A stretch of 52,342 nt of DNA from positions 1 to 52,342 of the forward strand of contig JAPZRK010000022.1 in NCBI GenBank assembly GCA_027531445.1, written 5' to 3'. Every line of letters starts with the position of its first letter. The stretch's first letter is position 1. The DNA comes from Leptospira sp. GTDB lineage: Bacteria; Spirochaetota; Leptospiria; Leptospirales; Leptospiraceae. Below, piece by piece: positions 20,813 through 29,098 of the stretch. Both the position numbers and the translations under genes were made by a program. Below the pieces are notes generated by a model. The model had not been told where the DNA came from. It worked only from the letters and a program-made list of their open reading frames with translations, and searched no databases.

Positions 20813-22140
20813 GGTCCGACCACCTCATCAAAGTAGTTTTCATACTTTTCCCAATTTAATTTTTTGCCTGTGGGGATGATCGGCATCTTCTTGGGTTTTT
20901 TTATTTCTAAGCCAACAAACAATGAATATATACCGACAGCAAGAGAGACAGCCGTCTCACGTTTGTGTTCTGTAAGGATTTTTATATCCCTTTTTCTGTT
21001 GATATATCCTATCTCAATAAATGCACAGATCGCATTCGTATAAGTGGGCAAACTGTAGGTTGAAATATAAGGCTTTTGTATCGGACCAATCTCTGGATAA
21101 ATTCCACCATCACCTTTTAGCTGTTCTCGAACTCCAAATTGAACAAATCGCATGAGCTCTTTCGAAGCAAAGTAATTGTCACCACCAAAACCTTCTCGTC
21201 CGCCTTCCCTTCGAAACGATTCCTTTTTGCCCATCTCCCTTTCCCAAAACTTCCCTTCTACTCGAAAATCTGCATGATTTTTTGCATAAGGTCCCTTTGT
21301 ATTTGCCTTTGCTTGTGTTTCCCATCCCCTTTTATCAGCGTAAGACCAAGTCACCATATTCTGGCGATATCCTTCAAACTTGGTTAGATCAACTTTGTTT
21401 CCTGCCGGATTGGGCCAATAACCATGAAAATAGATCCATGCATCCGTTATTGCATTTTCTAACTTCGAGCGATCAGATGCAAAGACTAGCCAGTCTGACC
21501 AAGGTGATTGCATAAAATTTCGGGATTTCAATTTACCCGCCGAAATCTCTCGCAATTGTTTAAACGTCGCATAACCAGGAGTCAACACAGCCGCCATTCC
21601 TCCAACTTGTCCTTTGCTTGCTGGGTTCAAGTGCAGAGAAAGAATCAAATGTGGTTTGATTTCATTGATTTGAGACAGTCTGCCTTTTTTCCTTTCTGAT
21701 GTTTTACGATCTGGGAAATCATAGAGTCGGTATGGAGCATTAGGATCATCGTTTGCTGGATCCAACTCATAACTAGAATTTCGCGAAAGATGAGACTTTA
21801 ATACGATTCTTGGAAATTTTTTGCTATTTGAAAACTTACTGATGTAAGCGGAAAATTTTTCCCAACCTTCATCCGATTCCGTGAGATGGAGAATCTGATC
21901 TACTTCTTTGGCAAGTCCAAGAACCACCGATCTTTCGGTATAAGAACCAGATTCTGTGCCTTGTTTGTACTTTTCGAGATAACCTTGAGTGATGGTATCG
22001 TATTTATCACCATGCAACTCCATTGGTTCGCGAGCCACACCTCCGTGACCTGGATCGATCACCACTGGATGAGTTGGAAATGCACCAACGGATGGAACAA
22101 ATCCAACTACAATGATAAAGAAAAAAATCAATCGATTCAA
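20809..22140 (-). CDS. N-acetylmuramoyl-L-alanine amidase (Amidase_3), exported
   Basis: This zinc amidase cleaves the bond between N-acetylmuramic acid and the stem peptide in peptidoglycan. The 443-residue protein begins at a TTG at 22140 with a signal peptide ending near PSVGAFP. The first zinc motif is VVIDPGHGGVARE, the second region TERSVVLGLAKEVD, then LSLHLNPAS (zinc His) and the late ICAFIEIGYINRKRD carrying the catalytic glutamate. The domain is longer than usual, with an inserted segment of roughly 150 residues between the zinc motifs. AGG lies about 11 bases before the start and is abutted by a hairpin (22154-22174). Confidence 0.85.
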   Translation of the reverse strand: MNRLIFFFIIVVGFVPSVGAFPTHPVVIDPGHGGVAREPMELHGDKYDTITQGYLEKYKQGTESGSYTERSVVLGLAKEVDQILHLTESDEGWEKFSAYISKFSNSKKFPRIVLKSHLSRNSSYELDPANDDPNAPYRLYDFPDRKTSERKKGRLSQINEIKPHLILSLHLNPASKGQVGGMAAVLTPGYATFKQLREISAGKLKSRNFMQSPWSDWLVFASDRSKLENAITDAWIYFHGYWPNPAGNKVDLTKFEGYRQNMVTWSYADKRGWETQAKANTKGPYAKNHADFRVEGKFWEREMGKKESFRREGGREGFGGDNYFASKELMRFVQFGVREQLKGDGGIYPEIGPIQKPYISTYSLPTYTNAICAFIEIGYINRKRDIKILTEHKRETAVSLAVGIYSLFVGLEIKKPKKMPIIPTGKKLNWEKYENYFDEVVGP

Positions 22141-22153
22141 TAGATTTCAAACC

Positions 22154-22174
22154 TAAAATCAAAAAATGATTTTA
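22154..22174. promoter_or_regulatory. Perfect 8-base inverted repeat just before the amidase
   Basis: TAAAATCA-AAAAA-TGATTTTA lies between the exported coiled-coil gene and the amidase. On the minus strand the second arm runs directly into the AGG ribosome site of the amidase. It may be a weak terminator, or a hairpin that limits amidase translation; no T-run follows. Confidence 0.35.
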
Positions 22175-22189
22175 CGTTATGCGAAAAAA

Positions 22190-22948
22190 TTACTTTGCAG
22201 GAGCAGCAGCTGCACCACTAATTAAATTTCTGTTATCTGCCAAATCTTTTGTAAATTTGTCTTGGATGGCTTTTTTGTCCGCTTCTGCTTCCTTTAAGTC
22301 AGTAAGAATTTTGATCCCGTAGTCTTTTGCTATGCGGTAATGAACAATCGCCTCATAAAAACGGTTGTCTTTTGACATTTCAAGTGCTAGACCCAACTGG
22401 TAGTATGCAATTTTAAGTTTATGTGCTGCTTCTGATACATCAATAAAACTAGAAGTCGCAGGTTTACCACCTTCTTGGGAGTCTACGGTAAGTTGAGCTT
22501 GTTCCGTTTGTGAAATGCTGTCTGCACACTCGGAGAGAAGATTCTGCGTTTTTGCATCATATACTTTCGCGAATTTGGAAAGAACTTCGGTTAAATCTTT
22601 TTCTACTTTTTGAACACTTTTGCCAGCTATGATATAGGCATTGCGGTAATAATAACGTTGCGCAATTTGGTAGTCCTTTTTTATCTTATCGAGCGATGCC
22701 TTTGATTCTGGAACTTCATCACCAAAATTTGCACTAACAATAGTAAGCAATTTGATTCCATTTGTCATTCGCTCACGATTTTTTTCAGAGATCTCCTTAA
22801 ACTGTTTACGTTCAAGATTGGAACCTTGGTCAAGTTTTTCCATTTCTTCATGGGTCTCTTTTCCACGGTCAACAGTTGCCCCAGCTTCCTGGGCGGATAG
22901 AGTAACTAGGTTTAAGAAAAATAAGGAAAGGATCAAAATATGCTTCAT
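22190..22948 (-). CDS. Exported coiled-coil protein, unknown function
   Basis: I do not recognise this 252-residue protein. The first 19 residues form a clean signal peptide (cleavage near TLSAQ), so it is periplasmic or outer-membrane associated. The mature part is charged and helical, with a TPR-like stretch AYYQLGLALEMSKDNRFYEAIVHYRIAKDYG (in two pieces near residues 175-205) and a C-terminus rich in alanine. AGGAG lies about 13 bases before the ATG. It stands between the O-methyltransferase and the amidase on the same strand. Confidence 0.65.
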   Translation of the reverse strand: MKHILILSLFFLNLVTLSAQEAGATVDRGKETHEEMEKLDQGSNLERKQFKEISEKNRERMTNGIKLLTIVSANFGDEVPESKASLDKIKKDYQIAQRYYYRNAYIIAGKSVQKVEKDLTEVLSKFAKVYDAKTQNLLSECADSISQTEQAQLTVDSQEGGKPATSSFIDVSEAAHKLKIAYYQLGLALEMSKDNRFYEAIVHYRIAKDYGIKILTDLKEAEADKKAIQDKFTKDLADNRNLISGAAAAPAK

Positions 22949-23016
22949 GAAACTGAAATATCTCCTAAATGATAGTCACTATAAGTGTCGGACAAACTCA
23001 GGCTGACTACTATTTT

Positions 23017-23670
23017 TTATTGCTTTTCCGCCACTAGCAGTCCGTCACCCACAGGAAATAAGGTAAATGGATAATTGGATTCCTTAACCCGCGTCCAAAG
23101 AGAACGAACAGCTTGGTCAGATGGTTTTTGACAGTTCAAATCCATCAAACGACCGTGCCATAGTACATTATCGTAAACGATGCGAGCCTGAGGTTTTGCA
23201 TACTTTACGATCAAATCCCAGAGCTCCGGATAGGTCACTTTGTCACAATCAATAAAAAAAAGATCGGCATTGGACCACTCATTCACGTTGGCATACATAT
23301 AATCCAAGACCCAACCTGAGATACGGCGAACGTGATTTTCATGGTCGATTCCCATCTGTTCTGCATAATTATCCAGAAGTGATGCTTGGAAGTGATTTCT
23401 ATCAATGGTCGTAATACTAGCATTAGGTGCACCGTAAATCATCCATAGGGTAGAATATCCAATTCCGGTGCCCAGCTCCCAAATATTTGTTGGACTCCAA
23501 CTTGAAACTAAGGATTGCAAAACTGCACCGGTGGCGGCTGTTACGATCGGAATCGAATGTTCAAGGGCATATTCTTCCATTTTATAAAAAAGTGAATGGG
23601 GCCTTTTGACCAATTCTTTGTCAATAAATGCTTCGATGTCAGATGCAAAAACGGATGTTCGTTCTTTCAT
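23017..23670 (-). CDS. SAM-dependent O-methyltransferase (catechol-OMT-like)
   Basis: The 217-residue protein has a class I SAM-methyltransferase fold: motif I WELGTGIGYSTLW (about residues 63-75), ITTIDRN as the acidic end of strand 2, and LFFIDCDK as motif IV carrying a metal-binding aspartate. This is the COMT/caffeoyl-CoA OMT-like group, usually divalent-metal dependent. The substrate is unknown. It starts 3 bases after the RNase Z-like stop and is the last gene of the M16 protease operon. Confidence 0.8.
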   Translation of the reverse strand: MKERTSVFASDIEAFIDKELVKRPHSLFYKMEEYALEHSIPIVTAATGAVLQSLVSSWSPTNIWELGTGIGYSTLWMIYGAPNASITTIDRNHFQASLLDNYAEQMGIDHENHVRRISGWVLDYMYANVNEWSNADLFFIDCDKVTYPELWDLIVKYAKPQARIVYDNVLWHGRLMDLNCQKPSDQAVRSLWTRVKESNYPFTLFPVGDGLLVAEKQ

Positions 23671-23673
23671 ACT

Positions 23674-24510
23674 TTATCTTTTTACAGAAAATAAATGAGT
23701 TCTTTCCAATAGTTTTGTCGGTAATTTTTTTTTGACCCATTCTGTAAGTTCACGATAGCTATATCTCTTAGAAGGATGGATGAGTACGAGCGCTTCGTTT
23801 TCAAAGGCGTCCGCATGTGCCACGATCTCATCCAAATGAGTGTGCCCCCAATCTCTTGCACGTTCAATCCCTCTTTTTTCACAATAATAAGTGCATTCCA
23901 TAAAAAGAATTTTACTCTTCCTCACAGATTCATTTTGAAGTATATATTCAATTTTAGTATCTCCTGAAAAAGAAACTAAAGGAAATCGGATTTCTTCCGT
24001 AGGATCAATTCCTTGAGATTTCAAGTCTCGAATTTCTGCTTCTTTTAATGAAATAAATTCTTTTTTTAATTTCTTTTTGGATTCAAAGATCGTATAACCT
24101 TGCGAAGGCACTCTATGAAACGATGGTAGCGCCTGAAATAAAAATCCAGGTTTCAATGGAACTGTCTCTTCAAAATCCAAACCAATGACTTGAAATTCGT
24201 AATCAAATCCTTCCATTCTAGAATATATCGATAAGATATCGTGTAGGTCTGATTGGATACTCTTGGGAACAAAAATTTTAGGTGGAGATAATTTGCGCAA
24301 AGATCTCTGCGATACATAATAAGGAATACCCGCAGAGTGATCCAAGTGTGCATGTGTTAGCAGCAAATTGCTAATATGTATCTTATCTGGATTGACTGAT
24401 CCAAAATCAAACATCAAATCAAGAGCAGGAAAAACGACTGAAGTTCGGATTCCACCTTCTGAAATTCCTTCAAATTTCCAATTATTATGCTCAAAAACAG
24501 CATCTATCAT
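23674..24510 (-). CDS. RNase Z-like metallo-beta-lactamase-fold hydrolase
   Basis: The 278-residue protein carries the zinc motif LLLTHAHLDHSAG (HxHxDH) near residue 50, the later LVSFSGDTKIEYI and MECTYYCEKRG with ligands, and WGHTHLDEI with a terminal-His motif and IHPSKRYS. This arrangement belongs to the RNase Z/ElaC branch, which matures tRNA 3' ends, but it lacks clear exosite features, so another substrate is possible. Its ATG overlaps the preceding M16-like stop by 4 bases. Confidence 0.75.
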   Translation of the reverse strand: MIDAVFEHNNWKFEGISEGGIRTSVVFPALDLMFDFGSVNPDKIHISNLLLTHAHLDHSAGIPYYVSQRSLRKLSPPKIFVPKSIQSDLHDILSIYSRMEGFDYEFQVIGLDFEETVPLKPGFLFQALPSFHRVPSQGYTIFESKKKLKKEFISLKEAEIRDLKSQGIDPTEEIRFPLVSFSGDTKIEYILQNESVRKSKILFMECTYYCEKRGIERARDWGHTHLDEIVAHADAFENEALVLIHPSKRYSYRELTEWVKKKLPTKLLERTHLFSVKR

Positions 24511-25928
24511 TTGGATGCATTTTCTTCCGGTTGGATGATTTGGAACTGCACTCCGAGACTTTCTTTTAGTGATTTTGGACCCACAACTAACACCGATAGT
24601 CCTTGTGGATTAAAATATTTTTTTCCAACTCTGACTAAATCTTCTAATGTCACTTTTTCAATATTTTCACGAAAATGGATCAGATAGTCAGGTGACATCT
24701 CATGTTCGCGAAACCTGAGATCGTTCTGAAGTACCTTTTTACTATCGCTAAAAAGAAATACGAATTGGTTAGTAATGGCGATTTGTGCACGTTTCAGCTC
24801 AGCTTGTTGTAACTTTGCAATAAAATCTTCCTTTATAAGATCTTTCATAAGCCCTAAAACTTCAACGGTCGATTCTGCCTTCGTCATTGCATAAAAATGA
24901 ATCGTTCCGTATCCTTTCTGAAAATCAGTTTGGCTTCCCGCTGAATAAGCAAGGCCACGATTGTTCCGTATTTCTCGCATATAATAAGAGTTAAATCCGC
25001 CTCCACCGATCATATAGTTTAAAACTTGAATCGCATAAAAATCTGGATCATTATGTCTTGGAAGGGCTCCCATCATAACTACAAATGCTTGGGAAACCTC
25101 CTTCTCGACCAAAACGTGTTTACCTTTGATCCTGGAAAGATTATTAACAAGAGATTCTGTTAACACTTCTTCTGCTTTCATTTGGTCAGCATTTGCAATT
25201 GTAATACCTGTAATGTATTTTTTCCAAGTTTCTGGCTCTGCATCACCTGTTAAAAGTAAGATCCGTTTTTTTTCTGATACAATTTCGGATTGGAACTGGA
25301 TAAGTTGATCTCTTGTTATTGATTCAAGCCCGGATAAGGACGAAACTTTTCCTAAAATTGTCCCATCAAACACACGTTCCTTGATCTTACGCATACCAAG
25401 ACTTGTAGGATTGTCATTTCTTCTTTTGATCTCATCTGCGATCCGAGATCTCATTGTTTCAATCACTTCGTTATCTAAATTTGATTCAATCCAAAATGAA
25501 CGAAACAACTCTACGATTCTTGCCTCGTCCTTTTTGAGATAGCTCATTGAAATTGTGGTTTTGTCGTAATCAATAGAAAGTGAAAAGGTTGCTCCTAATT
25601 TCTCGAACTCTTGAAGCAATGAATCTTTCGGATATGCTTTTGACCCGGAAAATTCCCAACTATCTTTCAAAAGACGCGTGATCTCGGTGTTTCCATTGCC
25701 TATATTTTTCCTACCATAGTAGACCTGAAATTCGGCAAATACAATGGGGAAGTCCTTGTTCGTCAGTGAAAGAAGTTCTGTTCCATCCGTTGCTTTGGTG
25801 ACAGCGATATTGGGAAAATTGAAAACTAAATCTTTGAATGTGATATCTTTCACAAAGTCGCCCATTTGATAAGCAAAAGCACTAAATGTAAAAGAAGTTA
25901 AAATGATTAGATGAATTAAGTATTTCAT
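24507..25928 (-). CDS. M16-family protease homologue without zinc motif
   Basis: The 473-residue exported protein (signal peptide ending near TFSAFA) has the M16 peptidase fold: late sequences GGGGFNSYYMREIRNNRGLAY and FVFLFSDSKKVLQNDLRFRE are typical of the C-terminal half. The N-terminal HxxEH zinc site is absent; the equivalent region reads ITRLLKDSWEFSGSKAY. It is therefore predicted to be inactive and to pair with the catalytic partner encoded 3 bases upstream, as non-catalytic M16 subunits do in known heterodimers. Confidence 0.85.
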   Translation of the reverse strand: MKYLIHLIILTSFTFSAFAYQMGDFVKDITFKDLVFNFPNIAVTKATDGTELLSLTNKDFPIVFAEFQVYYGRKNIGNGNTEITRLLKDSWEFSGSKAYPKDSLLQEFEKLGATFSLSIDYDKTTISMSYLKKDEARIVELFRSFWIESNLDNEVIETMRSRIADEIKRRNDNPTSLGMRKIKERVFDGTILGKVSSLSGLESITRDQLIQFQSEIVSEKKRILLLTGDAEPETWKKYITGITIANADQMKAEEVLTESLVNNLSRIKGKHVLVEKEVSQAFVVMMGALPRHNDPDFYAIQVLNYMIGGGGFNSYYMREIRNNRGLAYSAGSQTDFQKGYGTIHFYAMTKAESTVEVLGLMKDLIKEDFIAKLQQAELKRAQIAITNQFVFLFSDSKKVLQNDLRFREHEMSPDYLIHFRENIEKVTLEDLVRVGKKYFNPQGLSVLVVGPKSLKESLGVQFQIIQPEENASK

Positions 25929-25931
25929 ATA

Positions 25932-27479
25932 TTATTTTCCTTTTTTTCTGGAATCAACCAAAACACCAACGACGACTCGATCATCAGTCAAATAGGTAGA
26001 AACAACCTTTTGAATGTCCGCAGAAGTTACACTTTGTATCGCATTGTATTGTGAAAAAAGTTGAGTCCAGCTTCCGTATAACAATTCGGAATAAGAAAGA
26101 AGATCAGCAATGGTTCCATTATCATCCATAGTTCGCAAAAATTCGGAGATCATTTGGTTTTTAATCTTCTCTAATTCTTCAGCTGTTACACCTTTTTCTT
26201 TGATTTGCTTCAACTCATCCCAAATCGCTGACTCTATTTTTCCTAAATCTGCACCTGATTGAGGTTTGATAAAAAGTGTAAAAAAATTATGATATCGTTC
26301 CCCCGGATATCCATTAGCTGAGCCAACAGAATTTACGGTTTTATCGACTAAAACCAGTCTTTGGTTTAATTTTGAACCTGCACCCGTAGTAAGTAGGTTG
26401 GAAAGAACATCAAAAACAGCATTGTCTTTATGTGGGTATGGCGGTTTTAACCAACCCATCATCATCTGTTCACTTGAAGGATGAATCACCTTAAATCGCT
26501 TTTCACCTAAGTATTGTTTTTCTTCAATTTTATAAGGAGGACGGTCTTTTCCGGGTTTCAAGTCAGAAAAATACTTTCTTACTAATTTTTCTGTCGATTC
26601 AAAGTCAACGTCTCCCACAATCGAGATCACCATTCGATTCGGAGTGTAATTTTCTTTGAAAAATTGTTTTGTATCTTCAATTTTTAAAAACGGAAGTCCT
26701 GTCGCATATCCAATCACCGGTTTTCGATATGGGTGCCCCTCAAAAGCGACAGAAAAAAAACGTTCTCGCAAAACGCCCGCTCCACTGTCATCGGTTCTCA
26801 TCCGTCTCTCTTCTATGACCACATCTCTCTCTGTATAATATTCCCGAAGGATGGGATTTTTTAGACGGTCTGATTCAATTTTTGCCCATATCTCAAGTCT
26901 GTTGGATGGTAACTCGATTTGATAGTTTGTAACATCTTGAGAAGTATAGGCATTGAATCCTACTTCCCCATTTTGTTCGTAAATAAATGAATCTTCATTT
27001 TTTAAAATCAATTCATCTTGGAGTTGGATTAAATTACGAAGTCGGCGTTCATAGGTCTCAATATCTTTTGAAAGTGTTGCCGGAATCTCCATTCCCTTTT
27101 CTTTACGGCTTCTTTCTTCAAGTTTAAGGTCATCCAGTTTTGTGCCCCAAACTTCTATCTGTTCTTGGTATTTTCTTTCTTTGGAAAAATCGATAGTCCC
27201 AACGTTTTGGGTACCTTTAAATAACATATGTTCCAGTAGGTGCGCCGTACCTGCTTGTTCTGGCGTCTCGTCCACCGCTCCCACCTTAAATTTTATATAA
27301 AGAGCAAGAGTTGGTGAAGTTCCCCTTTTCATCATAAGTAAGGTCAATCCATTTTCAAGTTTGACCTTTTTCATCTTTTCTGAAAAAAGTTTTTCCGAAG
27401 AAGAAAAGAAGTTTGGTTCTGCGAGGAGTGGAAAACTAATGAATAAAGCAACGAGTAGAATGGTATTAAATTTTGGCAT
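25932..27479 (-). CDS. Zinc protease, M16 family, catalytic partner
   Basis: The 515-residue exported protein has the inverted zinc motif HLLEH (H80, E83, H84) in GTAHLLEHMLFKGTQN and the third-ligand region VVIEERRMRTDD. A charged insertion of roughly 60 residues sits after HLLEH. A signal peptide ends near PLLAEP. It opens the operon M16, M16-like, RNase Z-like, O-methyltransferase. Its ATG is only 24 bases from that of the divergent lipoprotein gene. Confidence 0.9.
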   Translation of the reverse strand: MPKFNTILLVALFISFPLLAEPNFFSSSEKLFSEKMKKVKLENGLTLLMMKRGTSPTLALYIKFKVGAVDETPEQAGTAHLLEHMLFKGTQNVGTIDFSKERKYQEQIEVWGTKLDDLKLEERSRKEKGMEIPATLSKDIETYERRLRNLIQLQDELILKNEDSFIYEQNGEVGFNAYTSQDVTNYQIELPSNRLEIWAKIESDRLKNPILREYYTERDVVIEERRMRTDDSGAGVLRERFFSVAFEGHPYRKPVIGYATGLPFLKIEDTKQFFKENYTPNRMVISIVGDVDFESTEKLVRKYFSDLKPGKDRPPYKIEEKQYLGEKRFKVIHPSSEQMMMGWLKPPYPHKDNAVFDVLSNLLTTGAGSKLNQRLVLVDKTVNSVGSANGYPGERYHNFFTLFIKPQSGADLGKIESAIWDELKQIKEKGVTAEELEKIKNQMISEFLRTMDDNGTIADLLSYSELLYGSWTQLFSQYNAIQSVTSADIQKVVSTYLTDDRVVVGVLVDSRKKGK

Positions 27480-27503
27480 CTTCTACAACCTTGAGACAGG
27501 AAA

Positions 27504-28226
27504 ATGAATCGTAAACTTCTAATTTTTATCTTTTGTTTCTCCTGTTCGAGCTTTCGTCCTGCTGATCCCCTTTTAGTCGAACATGCAATCCAAAATGAAA
27601 CGGATGAAGGATTTATTTCACGAGATTTTTTCCAGGTCAAAGTTGAAGTTCCTTTGACTTTCAAAGAAATCTCCGGTCGCCAAAAAAGAGATGAATGTAA
27701 AAAGATTGCCTACCTCAAACGAGAAGAAAAGTCTCTGCCATATTTACTTGAAGTACATAGAAACAAATATCGATTTGGTGAAGGAATCAACTCTTTCGAA
27801 CGATCCCAAATTGGACGTGCCCGGATCGCAAAGTCACTCCAAGCAACGCAGACAAACACACTGCAACCAGCAGCAAATCTGGGAACCGCAACGCAAACAA
27901 CAGCACAAACTAATGTGACACCACAGGTCCAACAGCCCCAAGGAACGCAATCAGGTTTAGGGAAAAACGCAAGTTCTGCAACGAACGATCCGAGCTACAA
28001 TCAGACCTTTGCATGGTTTTATGAAAAAATGGAAATTTATAAGGAAGATTATACTGATAAATCAAAATGTACTTTCCTATTTAGAAATATACAGAAAGAT
28101 CTTTATGCGAAAGTAGAAGAGACAGTAATTCCTGAATCTATCTACAAAAAAGAAGAGAGCCTTTCCGATGAAATTAAAAAAACAAATCCTTCCACTGAAG
28201 ATCCAATCAACCCTCGTCGTCCTTAG
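27504..28226 (+). CDS. Lipoprotein of unknown function, paired with the next gene
   Basis: The 240-residue product has a short signal ending FCFSC, consistent with a lipoprotein. Residues 30-60 (DEGFISRDFFQVKVEVPL) are similar to the region EGFITSSLFQVAISSVL of the following lipoprotein, suggesting related domains. The middle is rich in Gln, Thr and Ala (about residues 112-160). AGGAAA lies just before the ATG. Function unknown. Its 3' end overlaps the next gene by 59 bases in another frame, and it diverges from the M16 protease operon. Confidence 0.7.
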   Translation: MNRKLLIFIFCFSCSSFRPADPLLVEHAIQNETDEGFISRDFFQVKVEVPLTFKEISGRQKRDECKKIAYLKREEKSLPYLLEVHRNKYRFGEGINSFERSQIGRARIAKSLQATQTNTLQPAANLGTATQTTAQTNVTPQVQQPQGTQSGLGKNASSATNDPSYNQTFAWFYEKMEIYKEDYTDKSKCTFLFRNIQKDLYAKVEETVIPESIYKKEESLSDEIKKTNPSTEDPINPRRP

Positions 28227-28650
28227 TTTACTGGCTTGCTGTACACTCGCCAGCTGTAAATCCGCACCTGAAAAAACAACTCCACCACAAACAGAAAAGA
28301 TTGAAACTGTCGAAAAACAAACAGTAAGTGAAGAGGTAATTGTAGAATTTACCAAGGCCAAAGAGGGCTTTATCACAAGTTCTTTATTTCAAGTTGCGAT
28401 CTCTAGTGTCCTACCAGATGCAGATGCCCGAATGAAAGAAGCAAAAGAAATTGCTGAGCAAAAAGCACTCAACCTCTTGCGCACTTATGCCTCTCCCAAC
28501 TTATCTGACAAAGGTAAACGAGAGTTACGTGATATTTCCAAAGAAGGAACAATTTTAGATAAAAAAGTAACGGTCGGTGGGAGATATTTTTTCCTGTATC
28601 AAATCCAAAAAAGAGATTTAAAACAATTAGTTACAAATGGAATCGAGTGA
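28168..28650 (+). CDS. Lipoprotein with LPP20-like region, unknown function
   Basis: The 160-residue product has a signal ending TLASC, a good lipobox. It contains EGFITSSLFQVAISSVL, shared in outline with the preceding lipoprotein, and then a helical stretch (ARMKEAKEIAEQKALNLLR) of the kind seen in LPP20-type lipoproteins. No internal ATG fits the signal peptide, so the 59-base overlap with the upstream gene appears real. Its TGA stop abuts the stop of the convergent gene in TGATCA. Confidence 0.7.
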   Translation: MKLKKQILPLKIQSTLVVLSLLACCTLASCKSAPEKTTPPQTEKIETVEKQTVSEEVIVEFTKAKEGFITSSLFQVAISSVLPDADARMKEAKEIAEQKALNLLRTYASPNLSDKGKRELRDISKEGTILDKKVTVGGRYFFLYQIQKRDLKQLVTNGIE

Positions 28651-29058
28651 TCAATTCACCGTTAATACTTCCGATACTTTTCCTGGAATGCAGATGTTCT
28701 TTTTGAAATCACAATAAAAGATCTTTGCGTTCAACTCTACTTCACCCTTTCCAGTTAGCTGGACAGGCATCGGTTTCACGTATTCAAAGTATTCTTCTTT
28801 TTTAGGATGCGTGGGACCGGTTAATGTTAACTCTGCTTTTTTGATCTCAACACCACCCTTTCCTGATAACAAAATTCGGTGTGGTGCATCTTTCTGGAAT
28901 CCATAATTCGGTGGCAATTCCATAACCAATTCATACTTACCCACACTCGTTTTCTTAAGCTGAAACAAGATTGGGTGGGTCTTACTTCCCAAACCTTGCG
29001 AATAAGAAACATTCACGAAAAGAAAGAATGTGCAAATAAAAGAGAAAAGAACCTTCAT
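28651..29058 (-). CDS. Exported protein resembling the DsbD N-terminal domain
   Basis: The ATG at 29058 gives a 135-residue protein with a clean signal peptide (ending VNVSYSQ), preferred over an upstream start that adds 66 residues with no homology-like features; AAGG lies 10 bases before it. The mature protein looks like an immunoglobulin-like beta fold and ends with FYCDFKKNICIPGKVSE. The two cysteines spaced by six residues near the C-terminus match the redox pair of the DsbD alpha domain. It may be a periplasmic thiol carrier; that is an inference. Confidence 0.6.
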   Translation of the reverse strand: MKVLFSFICTFFLFVNVSYSQGLGSKTHPILFQLKKTSVGKYELVMELPPNYGFQKDAPHRILLSGKGGVEIKKAELTLTGPTHPKKEEYFEYVKPMPVQLTGKGEVELNAKIFYCDFKKNICIPGKVSEVLTVN

Positions 29059-29098
29059 AATGATTAGACCTTTTAAAGTCACGTAAAGGTGTGTGATA

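Noticed and set aside
22972..22982. ATAGT-C-ACTAT repeat before the exported coiled-coil gene
   Set aside because: Arms are only five bases and AT-rich; chance is likely.
28645..28656. TGATCA at the meeting point of two convergent genes
   Set aside because: It is simply two stop codons abutting; no terminator structure seen.
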